Below are positions 17,175-26,215 of a DNA stretch of 64,000 nucleotides, piece by piece. Below the pieces are notes generated by a model, which saw only the letters and a list, made by a program, of their open reading frames with translations, did no database searches and was not told where the DNA came from. Every line of letters begins with the position of its first letter. The first letter of the stretch is position 1. Source of the DNA: Mucilaginibacter boryungensis (GTDB taxonomy: Bacteria; Bacteroidota; Bacteroidia; Sphingobacteriales; Sphingobacteriaceae); NCBI RefSeq assembly GCF_015221995.1, contig NZ_JADFFM010000001.1:1364001-1428000 (forward strand). Reading direction: 5' to 3'. A program made the position numbers and the translations under genes.

Positions 17175-18773
17175 ATGAAGCCTATTATACAAATTATATT
17201 ATTAATTATTTGTCTGTTGATTTCCCCTGTTTTTGCAAAAGCCCAGTCTGAAATTATACCATTAAGTAATGATATTAATAACCGTATAGATAAAAACATT
17301 TATTTTTCTGGTAACGAGCGCAATCACACAGCTATACGACCATTTATTGTAGGCGATGCACTTGATTCTGCTAAATATTATTCTCTTTTATTCCCTGTGA
17401 TACCTAAGCATTGGCAAACCAAAAGTTGGCTGCACCGGAAAATATTTACTGAGCATTTAATTGAATTTAAAAGACCGGACTTTGAATTAACGGCAGATTT
17501 TTTACCCAGTTTATCTATTGGAAAAGAGGGAAGTCGTTCATTGAACCTTAATACCCGTGGGTTTGAAGTAAAAGGGGTAATAGGGGTTAAAAAATTATTT
17601 TCTTTTAATACCTATTTATATGAAAATCAGGCAAAGTTTGCCAATTATATTACCAAGTTTGTTAATGAGAACCAAGTAGCACCCGGCCAAGCCACGCTTC
17701 ATAATACTACAATACATAATAGTTTTGATTTCGCTTATTCAGGCGGGACATTGTCATTTACACCATCTAATTTTTTAAATATTCAGATGGGGTATGATAA
17801 AAATTTTATTGGTGATGGCTATCGTTCATTATTGTTATCGGACAACGCTGTTAACTATCCTTTTATAAAACTAACGGCAACCCTTGGGCCCATACGTTAT
17901 ATGGCAATGTATGCTCAGTTTACTGATGACTATGGCATTGTAGCTAACGATGACATACCGTTTCCGAAAAAACATGGCATATTTCATTATTTAAGCTGGA
18001 ATGCGAATAAAAACCTAAACTTCGGCTTGTTTGAAAATGTAATGTGGGAGCCGGGTGATATTGATTTTACTTACCTAAATCCAATCATATTTGCCCACCC
18101 GGTTGATCAGGCTAATGGCTCACCAGGTAAATCACTAATTGGTTTTACAGGCAGCTATAAATTTTTGAACCACTATGTACTATACGGACAATTTGCATTA
18201 AATGAATTTACATTTAAAGAAGTATTTGCGGGAACGGGTTATTGGGCCAATAAACAAGGCGAGCAATTAGGATTAAAATACTTGGAGGCATTTAATATAA
18301 AGGGGCTTAATTTACAGGCAGAATTAAATTCTGTGCGTCCATATACTTATGCATCACAAAAAACTGCTACAAATTATAGTCATTTAAATCAATCGTTAGC
18401 CCACCCATACGGAGCTAATTTTAGAGAGTTTTTAATGATCGGAAATTATAATATCAAGCGCTTCTCTATCAGGGAGCAAGTAGGCTATAGCTTATATGGC
18501 CAGGACACCTTAGGTGTTAATTATGGGAAGAATATAAATCTATCTTATAAAGACAGGGCGGCCGATTATGGCAATTTTATAGGTCAGGGCGTTAAAACAC
18601 ATTTATATTATTTAAATTCTAATATTTTTTACTTATTAAATCCAAAAAATAATTTGGGGTTAGAGTTTGGATACACTGCAAGACGCGAAAACAGTAAGCT
18701 GGGAACAAGCAATACTTCTGTTATAACGTTTGGGATAAGAAGCTCTTTCAGGAATTTATATTACGATTTTTAA
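17175..18773 (+). CDS. Outer membrane beta-barrel, Wzi/RemB-like capsule assembly protein
   Basis: A 532-residue exported protein. ATG 17175 gives a clean signal peptide (MKPIIQIILLIICLL, cleavage near AKAQ); the earlier TTG at 17142 would add 11 polar residues in front and is unlikely. The body is rich in alternating strands and aromatic residues, with segments such as GDIDFTYLNPIIFAHP near 295 that resemble Wzi-type capsule anchoring barrels and the related RemB proteins of Bacteroidota. The role is probably attachment or assembly of the polymer at the cell surface. The C-terminus ends in a strand with terminal Phe, as outer membrane barrels do. Confidence 0.75.
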   Translation: MKPIIQIILLIICLLISPVFAKAQSEIIPLSNDINNRIDKNIYFSGNERNHTAIRPFIVGDALDSAKYYSLLFPVIPKHWQTKSWLHRKIFTEHLIEFKRPDFELTADFLPSLSIGKEGSRSLNLNTRGFEVKGVIGVKKLFSFNTYLYENQAKFANYITKFVNENQVAPGQATLHNTTIHNSFDFAYSGGTLSFTPSNFLNIQMGYDKNFIGDGYRSLLLSDNAVNYPFIKLTATLGPIRYMAMYAQFTDDYGIVANDDIPFPKKHGIFHYLSWNANKNLNFGLFENVMWEPGDIDFTYLNPIIFAHPVDQANGSPGKSLIGFTGSYKFLNHYVLYGQFALNEFTFKEVFAGTGYWANKQGEQLGLKYLEAFNIKGLNLQAELNSVRPYTYASQKTATNYSHLNQSLAHPYGANFREFLMIGNYNIKRFSIREQVGYSLYGQDTLGVNYGKNINLSYKDRAADYGNFIGQGVKTHLYYLNSNIFYLLNPKNNLGLEFGYTARRENSKLGTSNTSVITFGIRSSFRNLYYDF

Positions 18774-18867
18774 AGCTATAATTGACAGATTTTAACCTAT
18801 TTAGAATTATATTGACGGATTTTTAAAATTTCCTATTACTTTTACTTAATTTCTAAATGTATCTGCT

Positions 18868-20823
18868 ATGTTAAATAGAATGAATATTGTGCCCCGATGG
18901 ATCATCTTTTTCTTAGATATATTTTTTTGTACAATATCTCTAATATCAGCTCACGCTATTAGTAATAATTTTGAACTGAGCCATCTTGATTACAACTTAT
19001 TAAATAAAATATTATTTACTTTCCTGATTATCAACTGCATAGTGTTTACCATGCTCAAAACTTATTCAGGTATTGTAAGATACACCAGTGGTCAGGACTC
19101 TGTTCGAATATTATTTTCAGTGTTGATTAGTAATGTAGCATTTTATATAATATCGAAATCGTCATTGCTTGCTGATGTTGCATTAAGCCGGATAGAGCAG
19201 GTAATAATTATAAATGTGCTGTTTAGCTTTGTATTACTTATAAGTTATCGGTTAATGGTAAAATATATGTTTAGCTATATAAATAATTTGAAACTTAATC
19301 AAAAACGTGTTATTATTTATGGGGCTAACGAAACTGCAATAACCACTAAACGTATTCTGGATCAACAGGGAACTGGACTAAATATGAATATTGTGGCGTT
19401 CATAGACGAAGATGAAAGGAAGCGTGGGAAGAAAGTTGATAATATCAGAATATACCAATTAGCTGACATTGAAAAAATTATTATTTCGGAGAGGATTAAT
19501 GAGTTAATTATTGCTCAGGCGGACGTTGATATTAATATAAAAAATACCATAGTTGATATATGCTTAGTACACAATGTACGCGTTTTGAATATTCCGCCAA
19601 TAACAAATTGGATAGGCGGGCACCTTAATCCAAGCCAACTTCAAAACATAAAAATTGAGGATGTTTTAGAAAGGGAACCTATACAAGTAAATAATGTGCT
19701 TATCGATCAGCAAATACATGGTAAAAACATATTGGTTACGGGCGCTGCAGGATCTATCGGTTCTGAATTGGTTAGGCAATTAATACAATACCAGCCTGCT
19801 GTAATTATTTTAAATGATATTGCCGAAACAGCTTTACACGAGTTACAATTAGAACTGGAAGATGCTGGACATGAAAATAGTAGCTTTATTACATTTATAG
19901 GGGATGTGAGAAATGCGGAAAGAATGACCTTGTTATTTGAAACGTATACTCCTAATTATGTTTATCATGCAGCTGCTTATAAACATGTGCCAATGATGGA
20001 GAATAACCCATGCGAGGCTATTAATACCAATGTATTAGGGACTAAAAATATTGCCGATTTATCTATGCGATATGGTGTAGATAAGTTTGTAATGATCTCT
20101 ACCGATAAGGCTGTTAATCCAACAAATGTAATGGGGGCCTCAAAGCGTATTGCCGAAATGTATGTGCAATCTCTTATCGATTTTCATTCCAATGATAATA
20201 TTATCATTAACAATGGGATGAGTATAATGACTGATAAGATTAAAGGGAAAAAACGTACTAAATACATTACTACCCGGTTTGGTAATGTGTTGGGATCCAA
20301 TGGGTCGGTAATACCAAGGTTTAAAGCACAAATACAAAAAGGTGGTCCCATTACTGTAACGCACCCCGAAATAACACGTTATTTCATGACTATACCCGAA
20401 GCTTGTCGTTTAGTACTTGAAGCGGGATCTATGGGAAGTGGAGGCGAGATATATTTGTTTGATATGGGTAAATCGGTAAAAATAGTTGATTTAGCCAAAA
20501 AGATGATCCGTCTATCAGGCTTTGTGGTTGACCAGGATATTAAAATCACTTTTACTGGTTTAAGACCTGGGGAAAAGCTTTATGAAGAGTTATTGAACGA
20601 TGCAGAAAATACTATGCCTACGCATCACGAAAAGATAATGATAGCTAAGGTGCGGAAACAATCGTACATGCAAATTAACAAGCATGTTAACGAATTGATT
20701 TCACTTTCAAGCATGTATAATGACCATATAGTAGTAAGAAAAATGAAAGAAATTGTGCCGGAATATAAAAGCAACAATTCCATATTTGAGGAATTTGATG
20801 TGGAAATCCCGGTGGCGCTATAA
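18868..20823 (+). CDS. Membrane-anchored NDP-sugar 4,6-dehydratase, PglF/CapD-like
   Basis: A 651-residue protein with about four N-terminal membrane helices (to residue 125), a Rossmann domain (RVIIYGANETA near 147) and a C-terminal SDR dehydratase domain with VTGAAGSIGSELVRQL near 290. The active site STDKAVNPTNVMGASK carries the Asp-Lys and Met/Lys arrangement of PglF-type dehydratases. It probably converts UDP-GlcNAc to the 4-keto-6-deoxy sugar used by the aminotransferase at 15956. Length and layout are normal for the family. A rho-independent terminator follows the stop. Confidence 0.92.
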   Translation: MLNRMNIVPRWIIFFLDIFFCTISLISAHAISNNFELSHLDYNLLNKILFTFLIINCIVFTMLKTYSGIVRYTSGQDSVRILFSVLISNVAFYIISKSSLLADVALSRIEQVIIINVLFSFVLLISYRLMVKYMFSYINNLKLNQKRVIIYGANETAITTKRILDQQGTGLNMNIVAFIDEDERKRGKKVDNIRIYQLADIEKIIISERINELIIAQADVDINIKNTIVDICLVHNVRVLNIPPITNWIGGHLNPSQLQNIKIEDVLEREPIQVNNVLIDQQIHGKNILVTGAAGSIGSELVRQLIQYQPAVIILNDIAETALHELQLELEDAGHENSSFITFIGDVRNAERMTLLFETYTPNYVYHAAAYKHVPMMENNPCEAINTNVLGTKNIADLSMRYGVDKFVMISTDKAVNPTNVMGASKRIAEMYVQSLIDFHSNDNIIINNGMSIMTDKIKGKKRTKYITTRFGNVLGSNGSVIPRFKAQIQKGGPITVTHPEITRYFMTIPEACRLVLEAGSMGSGGEIYLFDMGKSVKIVDLAKKMIRLSGFVVDQDIKITFTGLRPGEKLYEELLNDAENTMPTHHEKIMIAKVRKQSYMQINKHVNELISLSSMYNDHIVVRKMKEIVPEYKSNNSIFEEFDVEIPVAL

Positions 20824-20844
20824 ACAATTAGCGCATAAAGAAAA

Positions 20845-20874
20845 AAAGGCCCTGTTACCCCAGGGCCTTTTTTT
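20845..20874 (+). terminator. Rho-independent terminator after the pglF-like gene
   Basis: A perfect 10-base stem (AAAGGCCCTG pairing with CAGGGCCTTT), a six-base loop and a T run lie 21 bases after the stop at 20823. This closes the polysaccharide transcription unit before the heptose genes. Confidence 0.9.
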
Positions 20875-20950
20875 CAAATCTGTCAATTACAACTTCCAAT
20901 GCAATGGTATTATAACGATATTTGCTTTTCATACAAAATATACCTCATAA

Positions 20951-21907
20951 ATGCCGGTTACTAAAACCCCAATTAATAAGAAAATAAAAATCTGTGTTAT
21001 TGGTGATATTATGCTGGATCACTATATCAATGGTTCGTGCGATCGTATATCACCCGAAGCCCCAGTGCAGGTGGTTGATGTTGCTACTGAAGCTTATAGT
21101 TTGGGCGGGGCGGGTAATGTGCTAAAAAACCTTAAAGCGCTGGGCTGCGAAGCGTCGATTATTAGTATTTGCGGCAATGATACTACCAGTAAAATATTAG
21201 ATACTGAACTTTCAAATACTCATCCTGCTTTTTATTACCTGGCTAAGGATAGTACTCGCCAAAGCACAATAAAAACAAGGGTAATAGTAAGCAGGCACCA
21301 ACTATTACGGTTAGATAAAGAAGATAAACATTATTGCGATAAAGATATTGCTAATGAATTGATTGATTTTTTTAAAAAGAAAGTTACAGACATTGACGTA
21401 TTAATTATATCAGATTATTGCAAGGGTGTGTTAAGCCCATATTTGGTAAAGGAGTTATTAGCAATATGCAACCAGTATAAAGTGATCACTATAGTTGACT
21501 CTAAACATAAAGACCTGTCAAAATATAAAGGGGCAACCCTAATTAAACCTAATAAAAAAGAGGCCGCGCTGGCATCGGGTATATCAATTACAAATGACGA
21601 CACTTTGGAACAAGCCTGTAAAATAATTGCTGATATTGCCGCTTGTAAAACGGTGGTGGTAACCTTATCAGAGGATGGGATTGCAATTTATAATGAAGAA
21701 AAGCTTACCAAAATACCCACAAAAGCTATCGAAGTATTTGATGTTACAGGTGCGGGCGATACCGTTATTGCTGCGTTAGGGTTTGCTTTGGCTAATAAAA
21801 TGGATATTAAAGAAGCCTGCAATTTTGCCAACCATGCGGCAGCTGTGGTTGTGGCTAAATTTGGAAGCGCCGTAGCAACTTTAGATGAGATAAACAATAT
21901 AAGCTAA
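20951..21907 (+). CDS. PfkB-family D-glycero-beta-D-manno-heptose-7-phosphate kinase
   Basis: A 318-residue ribokinase-fold kinase corresponding to the N-terminal half of HldE/RfaE; the nucleotidyltransferase half is absent. GDIMLDHYINGSCDRISPEAPV at the N-terminus is the heptose kinase signature, and GAGD with the catalytic Asp270 is near the C-terminus. It phosphorylates heptose 7-phosphate at C1 in ADP-heptose synthesis. GmhA follows after 8 bases. The adenylyltransferase and GmhB phosphatase are not in the window, so the pathway is completed elsewhere or beyond these genes. Confidence 0.9.
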   Translation: MPVTKTPINKKIKICVIGDIMLDHYINGSCDRISPEAPVQVVDVATEAYSLGGAGNVLKNLKALGCEASIISICGNDTTSKILDTELSNTHPAFYYLAKDSTRQSTIKTRVIVSRHQLLRLDKEDKHYCDKDIANELIDFFKKKVTDIDVLIISDYCKGVLSPYLVKELLAICNQYKVITIVDSKHKDLSKYKGATLIKPNKKEAALASGISITNDDTLEQACKIIADIAACKTVVVTLSEDGIAIYNEEKLTKIPTKAIEVFDVTGAGDTVIAALGFALANKMDIKEACNFANHAAAVVVAKFGSAVATLDEINNIS

Positions 21908-21915
21908 TTGTGTAA

Positions 21916-22488
21916 ATGGGAAAACTGAATAAGATATTAGCCCAGGTGCAAGAACACCAACGTGTAATTGAGAAATTATCAGAAAAAAATTTTATTGATA
22001 AAATAGAGGCCATATGCCGATTGATAGTAGATACAATTAAAAGGGGGAATAAAGTATTACTTTTTGGTAACGGAGGTAGTGCCAGTGATGCGCAACACAT
22101 AGCAGCCGAATTTACTGGACGATTTGTTAAAAACCGTAAAGCATATCCTGCTATTGCTCTTACTACCGATACATCTGCAATAACAGCTATAAGTAACGAT
22201 TATGGGTTTGAACGCATATTTGCTCGCCAGATTGAAGCGTTAGCGCAAACTGGAGATGTGGTTATAGGTATTTCAACAAGTGGTAACAGCCCAAACGTGA
22301 TACTTGGTTTGCATGAGGCAAAAAAACAGGCATGCAAATTAATTGGCTTTACAGGTAATGACGGAGGACAAATGAAGGATATTTGTGATTATTGCCTAAC
22401 TGTGGATAGTGATATTACCGCCCGGATACAAGAAGCGCATATATTAATAGGCCATATTATTTGTTCGGCAATTGATGATCTATGTTAG
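21916..22488 (+). CDS. gmhA: Sedoheptulose-7-phosphate isomerase
   Basis: A 190-residue SIS-domain isomerase. LLFGNGGSASDAQHIAAEF near residue 46 and GDVVIGISTSGNSPNV near 112 are the phosphosugar-binding loops, and the C-terminal QEAHILIGHIIC carries the conserved His. GmhA converts sedoheptulose 7-phosphate to D-glycero-D-manno-heptose 7-phosphate, the substrate of the kinase encoded just upstream. The 8-base spacing supports one transcript. Confidence 0.93.
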   Translation: MGKLNKILAQVQEHQRVIEKLSEKNFIDKIEAICRLIVDTIKRGNKVLLFGNGGSASDAQHIAAEFTGRFVKNRKAYPAIALTTDTSAITAISNDYGFERIFARQIEALAQTGDVVIGISTSGNSPNVILGLHEAKKQACKLIGFTGNDGGQMKDICDYCLTVDSDITARIQEAHILIGHIICSAIDDLC

Positions 22489-22717
22489 GTGAAGATTGCG
22501 CCATTAGCTCATCTATATTCTTTCTTCAGCATAATTAAATTATTGGTTTATAAAAAAATCATATAATTTTAAAAGTAATCTGCCAAACGAAATTATTTAA
22601 TATTGAATTATCCTTATGCCTAAAAAAGTATCAATTGTAATATTAGTATCCTTGATATTTTCGGCTATTTTGTATTAAATTAGCTGAAAATTAATTTAAA
22701 CCTTACCCGGGCAAGGA
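22489..22717 (+). other. Intergenic region with a 20-codon mini-ORF
   Basis: 229 bases with no proper gene. An ATG at 22616 opens a 20-codon frame (MPKKVSIVILVSLIFSAILY, stop at 22676-22678) that looks like the start of an exported or membrane protein. It may be a remnant or a leader peptide. Its first 16 bases recur at 40692 in another intergenic region. No strong terminator follows gmhA. Confidence 0.4.
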
Positions 22718-24121
22718 ATGATCTACAGGTACGCTACTTTTATTAAGGCTATTAACCTTTCTATTGATTATACTATACTAAATATTAGTATGGTTATAGC
22801 GTATCTTATCGTTGATAAATCATATATATTTTGGGCAAGCAATAAAAATTATTTGCCAGTAGTACTTGTTTTTAACTTAATATGGTTATTAGCTGCCAAT
22901 ATTACCGGGTTATATGAACAGGTATTAAATAAGGATTCCATCCGCACCTATCAAAGTGTATTTAAAACCTATCTGCTTTTTGTTTGCCTTATTTGTTTTA
23001 CCATTATTATTATCATCGGCACAAAAGCATATTTTATCACTCGTGAGTATTTATTTTATTCATTAGCGTTATTTGGTTTTTTAGTTGGGATATGGAAGTT
23101 GATATTCCTGGCTATACGTCGTAGCGATAGAAATTTATTAATTGATGCGCGAAATATTATAATAGTTGGTGCGGGCAGGATAGGTAACGACCTGTTTCAA
23201 TATTTTAAAAACAACCGGGATAAAGGATATAACGTTTTGGGCTTCTTTGATGACAAGCCCGATAATATAATTGATAAAAAGTTATATCTGGGGACTACCG
23301 ATAATTGTATCGATTACGTTATAACCAATCAGGTTGATGAAATATTTTGCGCATTACCATTCACAGATTCACATAAGATAGAACAACTAATGCTTGATGC
23401 TGATAAGCATCTTATCAGGTTTAAAATAATTCCTGAATATTATATTAATTCAAAAAAATCAATGTTTATACAAAACTTTGATCATATCCCTGTTATAGCC
23501 GTACGGCCTGAACCATTAGAAAGCATATTAAACAGGATGGTAAAGCGTCTTTTTGATTTTCTGTTTTCATGCTTTGTTATTGTATTTATATTAAGCTGGC
23601 TTTGTCCTATAATGGCCATTCTTATTAAACTGCAATCGCGCGGGCCGGTATTTTTTGTTCAACTACGGTCGGGCAGGGATAATTTGCCATTTAAATGTTA
23701 CAAGTTTCGCAGTATGCGCATTAATAATGAAGCGAATAAAATGCAGGCCACCCGCAATGATGTGCGTATTACCAAAATAGGCGCATTTATGCGCCGGACC
23801 AATATTGATGAACTGCCCCAATTTGTCAATGTATTACTTGGCGAAATGTCGGTAGTTGGCCCACGCCCTCATATGATAAGCCATACCGAAGAATATTCTA
23901 AGTTGATAGACCAGTTTATGGTGCGTCATTTTATGAAACCTGGTATCACCGGCTGGGCCCAGGTAAAAGGTTTGCGTGGGGAAACCAAGACTACCGAAGC
24001 GATGATGAACAGGGTAGAAGCCGATGTTTGGTACCTGGAAAACTGGTCGTTCCTGCTGGATATGAAAATTATAGTAATTACTATCTGGAATACTTTGCGG
24101 GGCGAATCAAATGCTTTTTAA
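22718..24121 (+). CDS. Undecaprenyl-phosphate hexose-1-phosphate transferase, WcaJ-like
   Basis: A 467-residue polytopic phosphoglycosyl transferase. It has about four to five N-terminal membrane helices, a central Rossmann-like domain (IIVGAGRIGNDLFQYF near 147), a hydrophobic helix near 282-303 and a C-terminal catalytic domain with KCYKFRSM, NIDELPQF and VGPRPH. WcaJ-type enzymes start repeat-unit synthesis by transferring glucose or galactose 1-phosphate to undecaprenyl phosphate. This is the second initiator in the window, after the small PglC-like one at 10526. The length is typical for the family. Confidence 0.92.
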   Translation: MIYRYATFIKAINLSIDYTILNISMVIAYLIVDKSYIFWASNKNYLPVVLVFNLIWLLAANITGLYEQVLNKDSIRTYQSVFKTYLLFVCLICFTIIIIIGTKAYFITREYLFYSLALFGFLVGIWKLIFLAIRRSDRNLLIDARNIIIVGAGRIGNDLFQYFKNNRDKGYNVLGFFDDKPDNIIDKKLYLGTTDNCIDYVITNQVDEIFCALPFTDSHKIEQLMLDADKHLIRFKIIPEYYINSKKSMFIQNFDHIPVIAVRPEPLESILNRMVKRLFDFLFSCFVIVFILSWLCPIMAILIKLQSRGPVFFVQLRSGRDNLPFKCYKFRSMRINNEANKMQATRNDVRITKIGAFMRRTNIDELPQFVNVLLGEMSVVGPRPHMISHTEEYSKLIDQFMVRHFMKPGITGWAQVKGLRGETKTTEAMMNRVEADVWYLENWSFLLDMKIIVITIWNTLRGESNAF

Positions 24122-24124
24122 TTC

Positions 24125-24913
24125 ATGGTTACCCTTACCGATCAATTAGGACGGGAAATTACCTTATCTAATCAGCCTAAGCGTATTGTTTCGTTAGTGC
24201 CATCCCAAACAGAGTTGTTGTATTACCTGGGGCTTGATAGTGCCATTTGTGGCATAACTAAATTCTGTATCCATCCAACTCAGAAAACTCTAAATACAGT
24301 AAAAATAGGCGGTACAAAACAATTGAACATTCCACTCATCAAATCACTTGGCCCCGACCTTATTATTGCAAATAAAGAAGAGAACGACCGTTTGCAGTTA
24401 GAGGAATTAATGTCGGGATACCCAACCTATGTTAGCGATCCATATAACCTCACTACGGCACTGCAAATGATAAACGACGTTGGAGTGCTCACCGGGCGGG
24501 AAGGACCCGCAAGGCGGCTCTATGATGCGATAATGACTGCTTTTAATGAATTGCACTTGCCGACCCAAAGTTTACGCGTTGCTTATTTTATTTGGCGTAA
24601 ACCGTATATGGTTGCCGGTAAGCTTACTTTTATTGATGATATGTTACAGCGATGCGGCTTTACCAATGCTTTTGAACAAGCCCGTTACCCCCAAATCTCC
24701 GTGAACGATCTGGTAGCGGCAAATCCTGAGGTGGTGCTTTTATCATCCGAGCCATACCCATTTAAGCAAAAGCACGTTAATGAACTGCAAGCGTTATTGC
24801 CAAATGCTTTAATAAAACTGGTTGATGGCGAAATGTTTTCCTGGTATGGTAGCCGGATGCTATATGCCCCCGGATATTTTATGGGACTGATTAACAGTAT
24901 AAAGCAGCTTTAG
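24125..24913 (+). CDS. Helical-backbone metal receptor, BtuF-like, without signal peptide
   Basis: A 262-residue protein of the periplasmic binding protein type that binds cobalamin or iron chelates: KRIVSLVPSQTELLYYLGL near the N-terminus, GPDLIIANKEENDR near 76, and a C-terminal SWYGSRM block. No signal peptide is visible, and no ABC permease or ATPase is adjacent. Signal-less homologues are common in Bacteroidota and their role is not settled. The gene starts 3 bases after the WcaJ-like gene, so it is probably co-transcribed by read-through. Confidence 0.8.
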   Translation: MVTLTDQLGREITLSNQPKRIVSLVPSQTELLYYLGLDSAICGITKFCIHPTQKTLNTVKIGGTKQLNIPLIKSLGPDLIIANKEENDRLQLEELMSGYPTYVSDPYNLTTALQMINDVGVLTGREGPARRLYDAIMTAFNELHLPTQSLRVAYFIWRKPYMVAGKLTFIDDMLQRCGFTNAFEQARYPQISVNDLVAANPEVVLLSSEPYPFKQKHVNELQALLPNALIKLVDGEMFSWYGSRMLYAPGYFMGLINSIKQL

Positions 24914-24948
24914 CATTAAAATCATTTCCTACTTAAATTTTTTAATAC

Positions 24949-24956
24949 TATCTTTG
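24949..24956 (+). promoter_or_regulatory. Bacteroidota -7 box for tRNA-Leu
   Basis: TATCTTTG matches the Bacteroidota -7 consensus TAnnTTTG exactly and ends 21 bases before the mature tRNA 5' end. A -33 TTG is not evident at the usual distance (TTTCC is there instead), so the call rests on the -7 box. Confidence 0.55.
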
Positions 24957-24977
24957 CCAACTCTAAAAATCCTAACT

Positions 24978-25059
24978 GCGGAAGTGGCGTAATTGGTAGC
25001 CGCACCAGACTTAGGATCTGGCGCTTCACGGCGTGGGGGTTCGAGTCCCTTCTTCCGCA
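24978..25059 (+). tRNA. tRNA-Leu, anticodon UAG
   Basis: The seven-base acceptor stem GCGGAAG pairs with CTTCCGC, with discriminator A at 25059 and no encoded CCA. The anticodon arm CCAGA-CTTAGGA-TCTGG gives anticodon TAG (reads CUA leucine codons). A long variable arm (class II tRNA) and the T-arm GGGGTTCGAGTCCC are present. The 82-base length fits tRNA-Leu. A strong terminator begins 2 bases downstream. Confidence 0.96.
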
Positions 25060-25060
25060 C

Positions 25061-25095
25061 AAAAACGCCCTTACAGTATTGTAAGGGCGTTTTTT
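25061..25095 (+). terminator. Rho-independent terminator after tRNA-Leu
   Basis: A 15-base perfect inverted repeat (AAAAACGCCCTTACA pairing with TGTAAGGGCGTTTTT) around a GTAT loop, ending in a T run. The A and T tracts make it work in both directions, so it can also end the minus-strand efflux operon whose last gene stops at 25130. Confidence 0.93.
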
Positions 25096-25129
25096 ATATT
25101 TTGCCGTTACTATTTGTGGCCTCGTCTTA

Positions 25130-26212
25130 TTACTTGATTAGGTCACCCTCTTTAATATCATCGCTGGCATTCTGAATAATCTGATCATTAGCTGCTAAAT
25201 TGCCAAATACTTCCGTGGCATTTTTATTGGCCAACCCTTCTTTGATATCCACCAATTTAGCTTTGCCGTTTTTGACGACAATAATATATTCCATTTCGGT
25301 AGAGCGGACAATAGCGCTGTTAGGTACTACTAAAGATTTTGCGCCCGACAACATGGGTATTTTTACTTCGCCATACATACCTGGTTTCAACTGTCCATCT
25401 TTATTAATTACATCTATCTCAATAGCTTCAGAACGCATATTACCCAATGTGTTGGCCAATCGACTGATCTTTGCGGTATGCTGAATGCCCGGCATAGCGT
25501 TAAAAGTAAAAGTAACTGGCTGTTTGAGATCGACCTTGTCCACATAATTCTCTGGTATAGCTACTTCTAAACGTAACCTTCGGATATCCTGTAAAACCAG
25601 CATAGGTTGGTCGGTTGATTTACCGGGCGCAACAAGTGCACCGGGTGAAACATTTCGTTGTACGATCATGCCGTCGAATGGTGCATAAATATGAAGATAA
25701 CCACTTACTGTCCTTACTGATTCCACATTGGACTTTTCAGCATTTGCTATGGCTATGTCGGCCTTCATGCGCGAAATGGCATTATCCAGGTCGAGCGGTG
25801 AAACCGAACCTGGTTCGGCAGCGGCCTGTTTTAAACGGGTATATTTTTCTTTGCTGGCGTTGGCAGTTTCCTGGGCCTGCAAATAGCGTGAATTAGCTGC
25901 CTGTAGCTGCGATTCCATTTCCGGCGCTTCAAGCGTTATTAACAGTTGCCCTTTTCTGACCTGCGACCCCCGGTCAACAAAGATCTGTTTTACAAAACCA
26001 TTAACTTTCGGAAATAGGTTTACTTCATTAAATGGATTTAATTGCCCTGGCAACTGGGCATAACTGGATAAGGCCTTTTCTGTAATACAACCTATTTCGT
26101 ATTTTTTACTGCCAGCCGTTTTGGCTTCAGTCAGGTCAACTGGTTTTTGATTGCCAGAGCAGGCTGCAAAAAAGCATGCTATAGATGCTGATATGATCAA
26201 TTTCATTTTCAT
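25130..26212 (-). CDS. RND efflux periplasmic adaptor (HlyD/MFP family) lipoprotein
   Basis: A 360-residue membrane fusion protein. The signal peptide ends in a lipobox with Cys18 (FFAAC), so it is probably anchored in the inner membrane. PLDLDNAISRMKADIAIANA in the coiled-coil hairpin, IYAPFDGMIVQRNVSPGALV in the lipoyl domain and a C-terminal barrel (ELKPGMYGEVKIP-like) are in normal order. It links the RND permease to the TolC-like channel. It is the last gene of a four-gene minus-strand operon, 3 bases after the permease stop. Confidence 0.92.
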   Translation of the reverse strand: MKMKLIISASIACFFAACSGNQKPVDLTEAKTAGSKKYEIGCITEKALSSYAQLPGQLNPFNEVNLFPKVNGFVKQIFVDRGSQVRKGQLLITLEAPEMESQLQAANSRYLQAQETANASKEKYTRLKQAAAEPGSVSPLDLDNAISRMKADIAIANAEKSNVESVRTVSGYLHIYAPFDGMIVQRNVSPGALVAPGKSTDQPMLVLQDIRRLRLEVAIPENYVDKVDLKQPVTFTFNAMPGIQHTAKISRLANTLGNMRSEAIEIDVINKDGQLKPGMYGEVKIPMLSGAKSLVVPNSAIVRSTEMEYIIVVKNGKAKLVDIKEGLANKNATEVFGNLAANDQIIQNASDDIKEGDLIK

Positions 26213-26215
26213 GTT

